DNA from: JACKDX01 sp964640175
GTDB taxonomy: Bacteria; Myxococcota_A; Polyangia; Polyangiales; GCA-016699535
Reading direction: 5' to 3'
Assembly (NCBI GenBank): GCA_964640175.1
Contig: CAZXFW010000004.1
Span: forward strand, 124,001-188,000
DNA: 64,000 bases
The notes beneath the pieces were generated by a model. That model made no database searches and was not told where the DNA came from. It worked only from the letters and a program-made list of their open reading frames with translations. Positions 18,163-26,595 of the stretch are shown here, piece after piece. Within the stretch, counting starts at the first letter, position 1; each line of letters opens with the position of its first letter. The position numbers and the translations under genes were made by a program.

Positions 18163-18434
18163 GATTTACCTGCTGTATCTGATTTTTGTAGAGGACGAGT
18201 TTGAGTACCTTTAGGATCTGCAAGGAGTTCCTCAACTTTAAGTTCTGCCTCCTCAAGTCTTTGGGAACCCAACTTCGCAAGAGAAATCCCTTCCTCAAAT
18301 AACGTCACTGCTGTCTCAAGGGGGAGATCCCCGGCCTCAAGGCGTTCCACCAACTGCTCTAAACGATCCAAAACCTCCTCAAAGCCAAGAGGTGCAGCCG
18401 TGGTAGCCTCCCCGCGTTTTTTAGGTGGTGGCAT
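18159..18434 (-). CDS. xseB: Exodeoxyribonuclease VII small subunit
   Basis: A 91-aa protein with the XseB signature (FEEVLDRLEQLVERLEAGDL; LFEEGISLAKLGSQRLEEAE), a short helical hairpin that binds the C-terminal region of XseA. Exonuclease VII degrades single-stranded DNA. Length is normal and xseA is not adjacent. The stop overlaps the PilZ-like gene. Confidence 0.95.
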   Translation of the reverse strand: MPPPKKRGEATTAAPLGFEEVLDRLEQLVERLEAGDLPLETAVTLFEEGISLAKLGSQRLEEAELKVEELLADPKGTQTRPLQKSDTAGKS

Positions 18435-18533
18435 GCCTTAAACGATGCCGCATTCCACCACCTTCCGTCAAATCACCTACCTAATCCCAGCAAGATTCCG
18501 GTCCCAGAAAGACCTGTTTAATGACCAGTGCTC

Positions 18534-18562
18534 TTGACAGGATCCCTTAAACTAGCCAGATC
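18534..18562 (+). promoter_or_regulatory. Possible promoter of accC, perhaps giving a leaderless mRNA
   Basis: A perfect TTGACA lies at 18534-18539. Seventeen bases on, CAGATC (18557-18562) is only a poor -10 match, and the accC ATG begins six bases after it. If used, the transcript would start at or next to the ATG. No Shine-Dalgarno sequence precedes accC, which fits a leaderless message but does not prove it. Confidence 0.3.
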
Positions 18563-18568
18563 CGCTGC

Positions 18569-20065
18569 ATGTTTTCCAAGGTGCTTATTGCCAATCGGGG
18601 CGAAATCGCGGTTCGCATCATACGCACCTTACGTGACATGGGGATTCGCTCCGTGGTCATTTATACCGATGCTGATCGTACTTCCTTGCACGTCCGGATG
18701 GCAGATGAAGCATATGCCCTAAGTCCTCTGCAAGATAGCGAAGGCTATTTAACTATTGCTCGAATCATCGACATCGCAAAACACGCAGATGTCCAAGCCA
18801 TACATCCAGGCTATGGATTTTTAAGCGAGAACGCAGAATTCGCCGCGGCGTGTGTTCATGCGGGCATAACATTCATCGGACCACTTCCTGAGCATATTGA
18901 AATGATGGGCTCTAAAACTGCAGCTCGAGAAGTTATGAAGCGTACTGGCCTGCCACTTGTACCTGGTTCTCCCGCAGGATCGGATGACGAGCTCATGGCG
19001 GCTGCCACCCAACTCACATTTCCTCTATTAATTAAAGCAGCAGCGGGCGGAGGCGGTCGTGGCATGCGTCTGGTGCATACGCTCGACGAGTTAAAAACCG
19101 CTCTCAGTTCAGCACGCCGTGAAGCACTCAAAGCATTTGACTCTGATGTGGTTTATCTTGAGCGCGCCGTACTTCGTCCTCGCCATGTAGAAATCCAAGT
19201 ATTCGGAGACCACCAGGGTAATGCCATTCACCTCTACGAGCGTGATTGTTCCATTCAACGTCGCCATCAAAAGGTAATTGAAGAAACGCCTGCTCCCCTT
19301 GCAGACAAAGCCCAAGGATTGCTTCCCGAGATGGCCAACGCCGCAAGACTCGCCACACAACATCTTGGCTATGTCGGTGCTGGCACGATGGAATTTCTAG
19401 TCTCGGAAGAAGATAACGCGTTCTATTTCTTGGAAATGAATACACGCATCCAAGTAGAACATCCGATCACAGAACTGACCACCGGCTTGGATCTTGTGGA
19501 AGAACAAATCCGAGTGGCAGCAGGTCAGTCATTGCAATACCAACAAAAAGACATTCAACGATTTGGCCACGCAATAGAATGCCGCGTCTATGCGGAAAGC
19601 CCTGAACGTGGATTTTTGCCTTCCCCGGGAAAGATTGAAATATTGCGAGAACCCTCTGGAGCCAATATACGCAATGATACGGGGTATTATCAGGGAGCAG
19701 AAGTCCCAACAGCATACGATGCATTGATTTCCAAGCTGTGTGCTTGGGGGCCAACTCGGCAAACCGCCATCAATCGCATGCATCGAGCACTGCATGAATA
19801 TGCCGTCACCGGCATTGATACCAACCTCGTGTTCCTATCCAATGTAATGATCCATAAGGCATTCCAATCTGGATCATACGCTACCGATTTTATTGAACGC
19901 TATCCGGAAACACTGCTTCCGCCCAATACAGACAAACATGCTCAAAAAGCGCTTGCTATTGTTGCAGGACATGCTCATCAACGAAAAAGCACACTGACAT
20001 CACCCCCCACCCCCCAAACAACCTCCATCTCCGCTTGGCGTCGTGCCATTTGTGAACCCTCATGA
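18569..20065 (+). CDS. accC: Biotin carboxylase (acetyl-CoA carboxylase or related carboxylase subunit)
   Basis: A 498-aa ATP-grasp enzyme that carboxylates biotin on a carrier protein using bicarbonate and ATP. It has the N-terminal FSKVLIANRGEIAVRIIRT block, the ATP-binding glycine loop KAAAGGGGRGM (about 156-166), the catalytic FLEMNTRIQVEHPITE block (about 288-303) and the C-terminal carboxylase domain. A ~40-residue tail follows. No biotin carrier or carboxyltransferase gene is nearby; it overlaps an SLC13-type permease gene by four bases (ATGA). It may serve acetyl-CoA carboxylase or another acyl-CoA carboxylase. Confidence 0.93.
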   Translation: MFSKVLIANRGEIAVRIIRTLRDMGIRSVVIYTDADRTSLHVRMADEAYALSPLQDSEGYLTIARIIDIAKHADVQAIHPGYGFLSENAEFAAACVHAGITFIGPLPEHIEMMGSKTAAREVMKRTGLPLVPGSPAGSDDELMAAATQLTFPLLIKAAAGGGGRGMRLVHTLDELKTALSSARREALKAFDSDVVYLERAVLRPRHVEIQVFGDHQGNAIHLYERDCSIQRRHQKVIEETPAPLADKAQGLLPEMANAARLATQHLGYVGAGTMEFLVSEEDNAFYFLEMNTRIQVEHPITELTTGLDLVEEQIRVAAGQSLQYQQKDIQRFGHAIECRVYAESPERGFLPSPGKIEILREPSGANIRNDTGYYQGAEVPTAYDALISKLCAWGPTRQTAINRMHRALHEYAVTGIDTNLVFLSNVMIHKAFQSGSYATDFIERYPETLLPPNTDKHAQKALAIVAGHAHQRKSTLTSPPTPQTTSISAWRRAICEPS

Positions 20066-21819
20066 CTTGGGAAGCTTGGTTTACGGTCGCTATCATTCTG
20101 CTTGTCGTCCTTGGTCTTGCAAGAAACATCGCAAGCACTGAAGTACTCATGCTAACAGGGGTAGCAGGGCTCCTTATCTTTGGTGTCATTTCCACCAAAC
20201 AGGCTCTTTCGGGATTTTCAAACGAAGGCACGATCATAGTCGCACTGCTTTATGTGATTGGCAGTGCAATCCGTGACACCGGTGGGGTGCATAGCATTGC
20301 ACACTACATGCTAGGATATCCGCGTAGCACTTTTGCAGCCCAACTACGCTTGATGTTCCCTGTCACAGGAATTTCCACTCTTTTAAACAATACACCCTTG
20401 GTCGCCATGATGATGCCCATCGTTACCGATTGGTCCAGGCGTATTCATGTCCCTCGTTCAAAGCTACTTATTCCACTAAGCTATGCTGCCATTTTAGGAG
20501 GCATGTGTACGCTGATTGGACACAGCACCAATCTGCTTGTGGCACAATTAGCACATGATTATGACTCCACCCTCACCATCGGCATATTCGAACAAACAAA
20601 AGTCGGCATCATACTCGCTATTGTCGGAGTTGCTTACATGGCGATTTTCTCTCGCTGGCTTTTACCCGTACGCGAGCATGACATTCAGTCGACCTACAAC
20701 TCTCGCGAATACACTGTCAGCATGCGTATCGCTCCTGACTCTATTGTCATCAATAAAACCATTGAGGAAGCTGGGCTTCGCCGACTTCCAGGGCTCTATC
20801 TGGTTGAAATTGAACGCGATGGCGAGGTGATTCCAGCTCCACCGCCTAATCATATGCTGCACGTCAATGACGAGCTTCTTTTTGCAGGCATTGTTGATAG
20901 TGTCGTGGATCTCCGCAACATTCGCGGTCTGGTGCCTGCTACAAGTCAGGTCAATAAGCTTGCCGAGCGCCGTCCCAATCGTAAGCTGGTTGAAGCTGTC
21001 GTAGCAGCGCATTCTCCCTTGGTTGGGAAAACCATACGAGATTCGAAATTCCGCACACACTATAACGCCGCTGTCATTGCTGTGCATCGATATGGCGAAC
21101 GAATACGGTCTAAAGCGGGTGATATCGAGCTTCAGGCAGGCGATACCTTACTTCTTGAAGGACCACCTTCGTTTATCAAAACCCACCGAAACAACGAAGA
21201 CTTCGCATTAGTGAGCGAAGTTGAAAACAGTGAACCCATGCATTTTGAAAAAGGATGGCTATCTCTCAGCATTGTGGCAGCAATGGTCATCGTCAATGGA
21301 TTCGAATGGATTCCTCTCTTTCATGCCGTGCTCCTTGCCACCGCTGCAATGATCGCCACACGCTGCATTACATTTGTGCAAGCGCGTAAGTCAATCGATA
21401 TTCCTGTCATTCTTTCCATCGCAGCTTCTTTCAGCTTTGCTGCAGCAGTTGAACATAGCGGCCTTGCAGCTGTCGTAAGCGATGGACTAATTGCTCTAGC
21501 CTCTCCATTTGGAAAAGCAGGCTTACTGACTGCAGTCTATACCAGTATCGTGCTTCTAGGATCTGTCATCACCATGAAAGCTGCCGCCGTCCTTATGTTC
21601 CCTGTGGCTACGGCCCTAGCTGCCAGTACCGGAATTGACCTCAAATCGATGGTATTTTTAATCATCTTCGCAAGTGCTGGCCATTTTATTTCACCGATTG
21701 CCTATCAAACTAACCTTATGGTGTATGGGCCAGGCGGGTATCGCTTTAGCGACTTTGTGCGATTTGGCACACCGCTGCAATTACTAACTGCCGCTATCGC
21801 CATCGGGCTATTATCCTAA
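20062..21819 (+). CDS. SLC13/CitM-type permease with two RCK_C (TrkA_C) domains
   Basis: A 585-aa inner-membrane transporter. The N-terminal membrane half has LLNNTPLVAMMMPIV (about 112-126) and GGMCTLIGHSTNLL. A cytoplasmic insert (about 210-390) holds two RCK_C-like units, VSMRIAPDSIVINKTIEEAG and PLVGKTIRDSKFRTHYNAAV, and a second membrane half follows. This is the layout of sulfate/dicarboxylate-type SLC13 permeases with regulatory RCK_C domains. The substrate cannot be read from sequence. It is translationally coupled to accC, and an aminotransferase starts two bases after its stop. Confidence 0.88.
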   Translation: MTWEAWFTVAIILLVVLGLARNIASTEVLMLTGVAGLLIFGVISTKQALSGFSNEGTIIVALLYVIGSAIRDTGGVHSIAHYMLGYPRSTFAAQLRLMFPVTGISTLLNNTPLVAMMMPIVTDWSRRIHVPRSKLLIPLSYAAILGGMCTLIGHSTNLLVAQLAHDYDSTLTIGIFEQTKVGIILAIVGVAYMAIFSRWLLPVREHDIQSTYNSREYTVSMRIAPDSIVINKTIEEAGLRRLPGLYLVEIERDGEVIPAPPPNHMLHVNDELLFAGIVDSVVDLRNIRGLVPATSQVNKLAERRPNRKLVEAVVAAHSPLVGKTIRDSKFRTHYNAAVIAVHRYGERIRSKAGDIELQAGDTLLLEGPPSFIKTHRNNEDFALVSEVENSEPMHFEKGWLSLSIVAAMVIVNGFEWIPLFHAVLLATAAMIATRCITFVQARKSIDIPVILSIAASFSFAAAVEHSGLAAVVSDGLIALASPFGKAGLLTAVYTSIVLLGSVITMKAAAVLMFPVATALAASTGIDLKSMVFLIIFASAGHFISPIAYQTNLMVYGPGGYRFSDFVRFGTPLQLLTAAIAIGLLS

Positions 21820-21821
21820 CT

Positions 21822-22988
21822 ATGCCGCGGTTTCCTCACACGATGCCTCATTGCTCTAGCTTGAGTGATGAGACATTCAAGCATCTGGTAAAAAAAGCCG
21901 TAGCACTAAACAAACCCGTTTATTCTTTACACCTTGGTGACACCTACCTTGAACCTTTATCCTCCGCTCAAGCCGAAGCACAAAAAACATCGGATCACGA
22001 ACGGTTACACAACTACTCTGCCACACGGGGTGAACCAGCCTTGCTTCATGCCGCAGCAAACAGGCTCAATGCGCTAAAACCTCATACTCCGATCAACGTA
22101 GATCAGATTCAGATAGTCCCCGGGGCAACGGCGGCTCTGAACACTATCGCGCTGACGCTATTCGAACCTGGAGATGAAGTGCTACTCCTGGCTCCCTACT
22201 GGCCACTCATGCAAGGCATGCTCAAAGCCCACCGCCTTCATGCCATCGAGGTGCCCTTTTTTACAGAGTTAGATCAGCCGGGCTTTGATGCGTATCAAAC
22301 CTTAAAGGCACACATCACTGCACGGACTTCTGCGATCTACCTCAACACGCCCAATAACCCCACAGGATGCATTGCAACCGATGAGCACTTGAACGCTATC
22401 GCCACACTTGCTGCTGAGCACGACCTATGGGTGTTATGCGATGAAGCCTATGAAGACCTGGTGTTTGAAGAGCCATTCGTCCCCGCTTGGACACGCGCTG
22501 ATTTTCAACCCAGATCCATCGTCGTCCACACTGTATCCAAAAGCTACGCGTTAGCAGGCGCCCGCACCGGCTATGTTCATGGACCTGAAAAAGTCATGCA
22601 AGCCATCCAAAATATACAAACTTTCCATACCTATTGTGCAAGCAAACCCATGCAGATGGCAGCTGCTCGCGCGCTTTGCGAAGGAGACGCATGGCTTACA
22701 GAAACACGTCGGCTGTACCATGCCGCGGCTCAACACACGGCACAGATGTTGGACCTTCCAATGCCTCAAGCAGGAACGTTTTTCTTCTTTGATGTGAAAA
22801 AATATCTTAATCCCGGGGAAACGTTGCTGATGTTTTTAGAGCGCTGCTTGGCCGAGGGCGTTTTGCTAACCCCTGGAACCGCGTGTGGAAAGCACTATGA
22901 CACTTGGATTCGCCTCTGTTTCACCTGTTTGCCGCCCGATCAATTGCACCATGCGCTCGTGCGCTTAAGATCGGTATTTAGCGATTAA
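21822..22988 (+). CDS. Pyridoxal-phosphate aminotransferase, class I/II
   Basis: A 388-aa fold-type I aminotransferase. Motifs include PGATAALNTIALTLFEPGDE, TPNNPTG, CDEAYEDLVF and SKSYALAGARTGY, the last with the PLP Schiff-base lysine. It transfers amino groups between an amino acid and a keto acid; the sequence suggests the aspartate/aromatic/alanine group but not a specific substrate. It is the third gene of a tightly packed run with accC and the permease. Confidence 0.9.
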   Translation: MPRFPHTMPHCSSLSDETFKHLVKKAVALNKPVYSLHLGDTYLEPLSSAQAEAQKTSDHERLHNYSATRGEPALLHAAANRLNALKPHTPINVDQIQIVPGATAALNTIALTLFEPGDEVLLLAPYWPLMQGMLKAHRLHAIEVPFFTELDQPGFDAYQTLKAHITARTSAIYLNTPNNPTGCIATDEHLNAIATLAAEHDLWVLCDEAYEDLVFEEPFVPAWTRADFQPRSIVVHTVSKSYALAGARTGYVHGPEKVMQAIQNIQTFHTYCASKPMQMAAARALCEGDAWLTETRRLYHAAAQHTAQMLDLPMPQAGTFFFFDVKKYLNPGETLLMFLERCLAEGVLLTPGTACGKHYDTWIRLCFTCLPPDQLHHALVRLRSVFSD

Positions 22989-23047
22989 ACTGTCCGTTTG
23001 GATGTCTCTGCGGCCATCTCAGTGTTCCATTGGAATGAACCCATCCG

Positions 23048-23068
23048 AGTGTGGCATTTTGCCACACT
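23048..23068. promoter_or_regulatory. 21-bp perfect palindrome, likely regulator-binding site upstream of sigma-54 promoter
   Basis: Arms AGTGTGGCA (23048-23056) and TGCCACACT (23060-23068) are exact inverse complements around a three-base centre. The centre lies about 115 bases upstream of the expected start of the sigma-54 transcript, the usual distance for an enhancer-binding site. No T-run follows, which argues against an intrinsic terminator for the upstream aminotransferase gene. Confidence 0.6.
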
Positions 23069-23146
23069 GCGGCAAGATTCCTCAGATATAACCTCCACGC
23101 ATTCGATTTTAATAAACCATTACAGTGAGTTAACAAATTCTCTGTC

Positions 23147-23162
23147 TGGCATGCCCCTTGCT
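23147..23162 (+). promoter_or_regulatory. Sigma-54 (RpoN) promoter
   Basis: TGGCATG (23147-23153), four bases, then TTGCT (23158-23162) fits the -24/-12 consensus TGGCAYG-N4-TTGCW exactly, preceded by the preferred pyrimidine. Transcription should start near 23173. A strong Shine-Dalgarno and the ATG at 23202 lie just downstream. Confidence 0.75.
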
Positions 23163-23201
23163 TCCCTACACATCAACACTGAAGTAGAGGGGAGGTACAG
23201 C

Positions 23202-23405
23202 ATGGGTATCATTAATCGGCTTGTGGATTACGATCGCTGGAACAAAAAAGATCTCTACAAAATAGCCAAGGCGTTGGGGCTCCATGGGCGTTCCTCAATG
23301 ACCAAAGGCGAGCTTGTTTACGAGCTTAAGCAACATTGCCCAGCCACGTTTGCGCAATGGAGAACACGAGAAGGTCACTTCGAGCAACTTCAAATGGCGT
23401 TGTAA
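23202..23405 (+). CDS. Small SAP/Rho_N-like helical protein under sigma-54 control
   Basis: A 67-aa basic protein. The frame is open from 22998, but ATG 23202 has a strong Shine-Dalgarno (GGGGAGG, six bases upstream) and lies just past a sigma-54 promoter, so I take it as the start. The core KKDLYKIAKALGLHGRSSMT, followed by KGELVYEL, matches the helix-extended-helix pattern of SAP and Rho-N-terminal domains, which often bind nucleic acid. No other domain is present. The promoter and the upstream palindrome imply tight, condition-dependent expression by an enhancer-binding protein. Its role is unknown. Confidence 0.8.
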   Translation: MGIINRLVDYDRWNKKDLYKIAKALGLHGRSSMTKGELVYELKQHCPATFAQWRTREGHFEQLQMAL

Positions 23406-23423
23406 GCTCACCTGGCCTTGGAA

Positions 23424-24563
23424 CTAGCCGCGAATCTTGTGGGCGAAAAACCCCGGATCCACGGTTAGCGTGCGAGCAATGCGTGAAAGTCTCGACTGTG
23501 CGTGTTTGCGTTGCACACTGTAACGCAAGGGCGCATCGTTTGGGATAACCAAGTTCTCAGGCAAGTAAAGCGTTGCACACCCTGGCCCGCCACCCGCCTT
23601 ACCAAAAAGTTCTGTCAATGCTATCCGGTGCGGCGTTAATCCAAAGGCACTCAGTCGATCCACAAAGTGGGAGCTTACCGTTCCTGGAACCAAGACGCCT
23701 TTACCAATCTGGCGTGAGTTGGCTGCATAGTGAAGAACCGCATCGTCTCTTGAAATGGTTGAGATGCGCTCGGCAGAAATCGCCTCTTTCACGCGTTCGG
23801 CAAAACCCTGCACCAACCCTTGAGGATAAAACATCAAATAAGGCCCCTCTGAAGTGCACAGCGTAAATTGCACGGTATCCCCGTGAAAGTGGGGATATAC
23901 AAGTTCCGCAAACACACATTGCTGAGGATCGAGGCGCGAAAATTCCTTGGCATAGTGAGCACCTTCTAGACTGGAGCGTAGTGTTTTCGGCTTTAAACCT
24001 GCATCGTAATGGCCTGCAACGGTATACGTCAGCAAAAGGCGATCGCCACACGCCACCACATCTGCCATGCCCTCCCAATGATGTGGATTTTGCACGACGT
24101 TAAGTTCTAGGCCTGCTTGCTCAGCCAACATCGATAGCACGTGCCTATAATACGGAAGCTCATCAACGCGATGCGCCAACATGTTGGGAAGCAACGCCCG
24201 CATGGACTTGTTATCTACCAATACCCACGGACCATTGGCAGAAAACACCCGGCCCGTCAGTACGTCGTTTACCGTACCCAACGGTTTCTGCGAATCCCCG
24301 GCAACAATCCTGCCATCTGCATGAACATGAAGCTGCTCCACATCAAGGAATCGTTCATCTTCTGGTTCAAAATAGACAATCGCATCCCCACCAGAAGCCA
24401 CAATGGCATCACACATCGCAAGCCACTCGGCGTAAGCTGCTCGCGGATAGTACTCAAGATGAGGCACTTCGCTCCGATAATTCGCGCCAGCTTTATTGAG
24501 AGTGACCGGCGAAGGCGCTCGCATCAAAACGAGAGAACTTATGAGATGTTCAAGTGCCTGCAT
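23424..24563 (-). CDS. Amidinotransferase/arginine-deiminase-fold enzyme
   Basis: A 379-aa protein with pentein-fold active-site features. HHWEGMADVV (161-170) gives acidic residues, FHGDTVQF (226-233) a His and Asp, and GKAGGGPGCATLY (321-333) a candidate nucleophile Cys329 in the usual GGG-x-x-C context. The family includes arginine deiminase, dimethylargininase and glycine or inosamine amidinotransferases, all acting on guanidino substrates. The exact reaction cannot be told. The N-terminal ~100 residues are not recognised. It stands alone, divergent from thyA and convergent with the SAP-like gene. Confidence 0.75.
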   Translation of the reverse strand: MQALEHLISSLVLMRAPSPVTLNKAGANYRSEVPHLEYYPRAAYAEWLAMCDAIVASGGDAIVYFEPEDERFLDVEQLHVHADGRIVAGDSQKPLGTVNDVLTGRVFSANGPWVLVDNKSMRALLPNMLAHRVDELPYYRHVLSMLAEQAGLELNVVQNPHHWEGMADVVACGDRLLLTYTVAGHYDAGLKPKTLRSSLEGAHYAKEFSRLDPQQCVFAELVYPHFHGDTVQFTLCTSEGPYLMFYPQGLVQGFAERVKEAISAERISTISRDDAVLHYAANSRQIGKGVLVPGTVSSHFVDRLSAFGLTPHRIALTELFGKAGGGPGCATLYLPENLVIPNDAPLRYSVQRKHAQSRLSRIARTLTVDPGFFAHKIRG

Positions 24564-24646
24564 GGCGTCGCCCTACATTATCACAAAATTTGCCACTTCC
24601 ACCCCATTGACCCCTGGAATGAAGGCCGGTAGATCCTCCAGCAGAC

Positions 24647-25426
24647 ATGAATGCCTATTTAGATCTCATTCGCCATGTGCTTGAGCATGGCGAAGCTCGC
24701 ACCGATCGGACCGGCACAGGAACACTGTCGATGTTTGGCATGCAAACCCGCTACGATCTGCGCCAGGGATTCCCACTGCTCACCACCAAGAAAGTTTTGT
24801 TTAGCGCGGTTGTCCATGAACTTTTGTGGTTTCTCCGTGGCTCGACCAACATTAACGATAACCTTACTCAACACACTCCTATTTGGGATGCATGGGCGGA
24901 TGCCAACGGTGAGCTTGGCCCTATCTACGGCTATCAATGGCGCAACTGGGGCGGTTCTGGCATCGATCAGATTCAACGTGTCATCGATATGATTTTAAGC
25001 GACCCACATTCAAGACGTCTTATCGTGAATGCTTGGAACGTGAGCGATCTGGACAAAATGGCCTTGCCGCCTTGTCATACGTTTTTTCAGTTTTATGTGT
25101 GCAACGGCGAATTGGATTGCCAGCTCTACCAACGGTCGGCTGACCTTGCGCTTGGTGTTCCGTTCAACATTGCAAGCTATGCCTTATTATTGATGTTGAT
25201 TGCCAAGGAATGCCACGTCAAACCACGGTATCTCGTTCACACCTTTGGAGATGCCCATATTTACCTCAATCACGTCGAAGGCCTTAAAGAACAACTTTCT
25301 CGTTCACCCTATCCCCTGCCGTCTGTTCGCATCGCCCCCAAACCACTTTCCGAGATTCAATACGAAGACATTGAGCTTCTTGATTATCAGCACCACCCGT
25401 TTATCAAATTTAAAGTGGCCGTATGA
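24647..25426 (+). CDS. thyA: Thymidylate synthase
   Basis: A 259-aa enzyme converting dUMP and methylene-THF to dTMP and DHF. LPPCHTFFQFYV carries the catalytic Cys; QLYQRSADLALGVPFNIASY and RYLVHTFGDAHIYLNH are the nucleotide and folate site blocks. Length is normal for the ThyA class. It overlaps folA by four bases (ATGA), so the DHF produced is recycled by a co-translated reductase. Confidence 0.98.
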   Translation: MNAYLDLIRHVLEHGEARTDRTGTGTLSMFGMQTRYDLRQGFPLLTTKKVLFSAVVHELLWFLRGSTNINDNLTQHTPIWDAWADANGELGPIYGYQWRNWGGSGIDQIQRVIDMILSDPHSRRLIVNAWNVSDLDKMALPPCHTFFQFYVCNGELDCQLYQRSADLALGVPFNIASYALLLMLIAKECHVKPRYLVHTFGDAHIYLNHVEGLKEQLSRSPYPLPSVRIAPKPLSEIQYEDIELLDYQHHPFIKFKVAV

Positions 25427-25971
25427 GTCGCACCTTTTCGGTGATCGCCGCCCTCGACCAAGAAGGGGGCATTGGTAAACGAGGCGCGCTTCCATGGCAC
25501 TTGCCTGCTGACATGCACCATTTTCGAGAAGTGACCACACACCGCAGCTCATCTTCGAACCGCAATGCAGTGATCATGGGCAGACACACATGGGATTCAA
25601 TCCCACATAAATTTCGTCCACTTAGCGAACGCATCAACATCGTCATCACAAGACAGCACACGCTTGCCGTGCCCGACACTGTTGTTTTAGCGAACAGCTT
25701 CGAGGGCGCGCTTCATTTACTGGAACTTTCCCCGCTTGACTCAACGGCCGAAAACATTTTTGTGATAGGCGGAGCCCAAATTTACACACAGGCTCTAAAC
25801 TCAAGACAGTGTCGTACGCTTCATCTGACGCGTATTGAAGCGCGTTTTGACTGCGATGTGTTTTTTCCTACGATTCCAAGCGATTTTACTTTGCGTGATT
25901 GTTCCACAAAGCAACAGCATGCCGAACTGAGCTATTCTTTTGAAACTTACGAACGTGCCAGTTCAAGCTGA
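25423..25971 (+). CDS. folA: Dihydrofolate reductase
   Basis: A 182-aa enzyme reducing DHF to THF with NADPH. The N-terminal FSVIAALDQEGGIGKRGALP, WHLPADMHHFRE with the catalytic acid, NAVIMGRHTWDSIP, and VIGGAQIYTQAL are all typical. It is coupled to thyA by an ATGA overlap. Its last 25 bases overlap the convergent ogt gene. Confidence 0.96.
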   Translation: MSRTFSVIAALDQEGGIGKRGALPWHLPADMHHFREVTTHRSSSSNRNAVIMGRHTWDSIPHKFRPLSERINIVITRQHTLAVPDTVVLANSFEGALHLLELSPLDSTAENIFVIGGAQIYTQALNSRQCRTLHLTRIEARFDCDVFFPTIPSDFTLRDCSTKQQHAELSYSFETYERASSS

Positions 25972-26519
25972 CCTGGATGGACCACATTGTCGTGAGTCTC
26001 AACGCCCTCTAAACGCAACAGCCGTTTCTTGATATCAAGTCCACCCGAATAGCCACCTAACCCAAACCCGCTTTCCACGACACGGTGACAAGGCACCACA
26101 ATGGGAATGGGATTGGCGCCATTGGCACGCCCAACCGCACGCACTGCACGAGGCGATCCAACATCCATGGCGATACCTGCATAGGAGCGCACACTTCCTC
26201 GCGGAATGTTTTGGAGAGCCCTCCAGACACGTTTTTGAAATTCTGAACCACGCATGTCCACACGCAACAATGCTGGATTCACAGGCTCTCCCGCGAAATA
26301 ATGCGTTAATGGACGCGCATATTCGTCTGGCACATGGGTTTGAACAACATGGGTAAATATAGAAGAGGGCTCAAACGGCCCAAAAGAAATCCCCACCAAT
26401 CCTGCCTGGCTCCATGCTACCGACAACGTTGGAAAATCCGGAACGTTGAATGAGCCTTTGCCAATCACTGGCCAACTGGTTTCAACCTGAGGGATGGAAG
26501 TGACAAGCTCTGGTTCCAT
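25947..26519 (-). CDS. ogt: Methylated-DNA--protein-cysteine methyltransferase
   Basis: A 190-aa suicide repair enzyme that takes the alkyl group from O6-alkylguanine. FQKRVWRALQNIPRGSVRSY is the helix-turn-helix entry and PIVVPCHRVV carries the acceptor Cys, followed by FGLGGYSGGLDIKKRLLRLE. The N-terminal domain is diverged, as usual. It is convergent with, and overlaps, folA. Confidence 0.95.
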   Translation of the reverse strand: MEPELVTSIPQVETSWPVIGKGSFNVPDFPTLSVAWSQAGLVGISFGPFEPSSIFTHVVQTHVPDEYARPLTHYFAGEPVNPALLRVDMRGSEFQKRVWRALQNIPRGSVRSYAGIAMDVGSPRAVRAVGRANGANPIPIVVPCHRVVESGFGLGGYSGGLDIKKRLLRLEGVETHDNVVHPGQLELARS

Positions 26520-26595
26520 TAGTCAGGTTGTACTCACTTTAGGCCTGGGCTTCAAGGCGCACACAAGAAGCTGTTATGCATTGTAATCCCTAACT

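Noticed and set aside
23048..23068. Palindrome read as an intrinsic terminator of the aminotransferase operon
   Set aside because: It lacks a following T-run and is at the right distance from a sigma-54 promoter to be a regulator site, so I prefer an operator.
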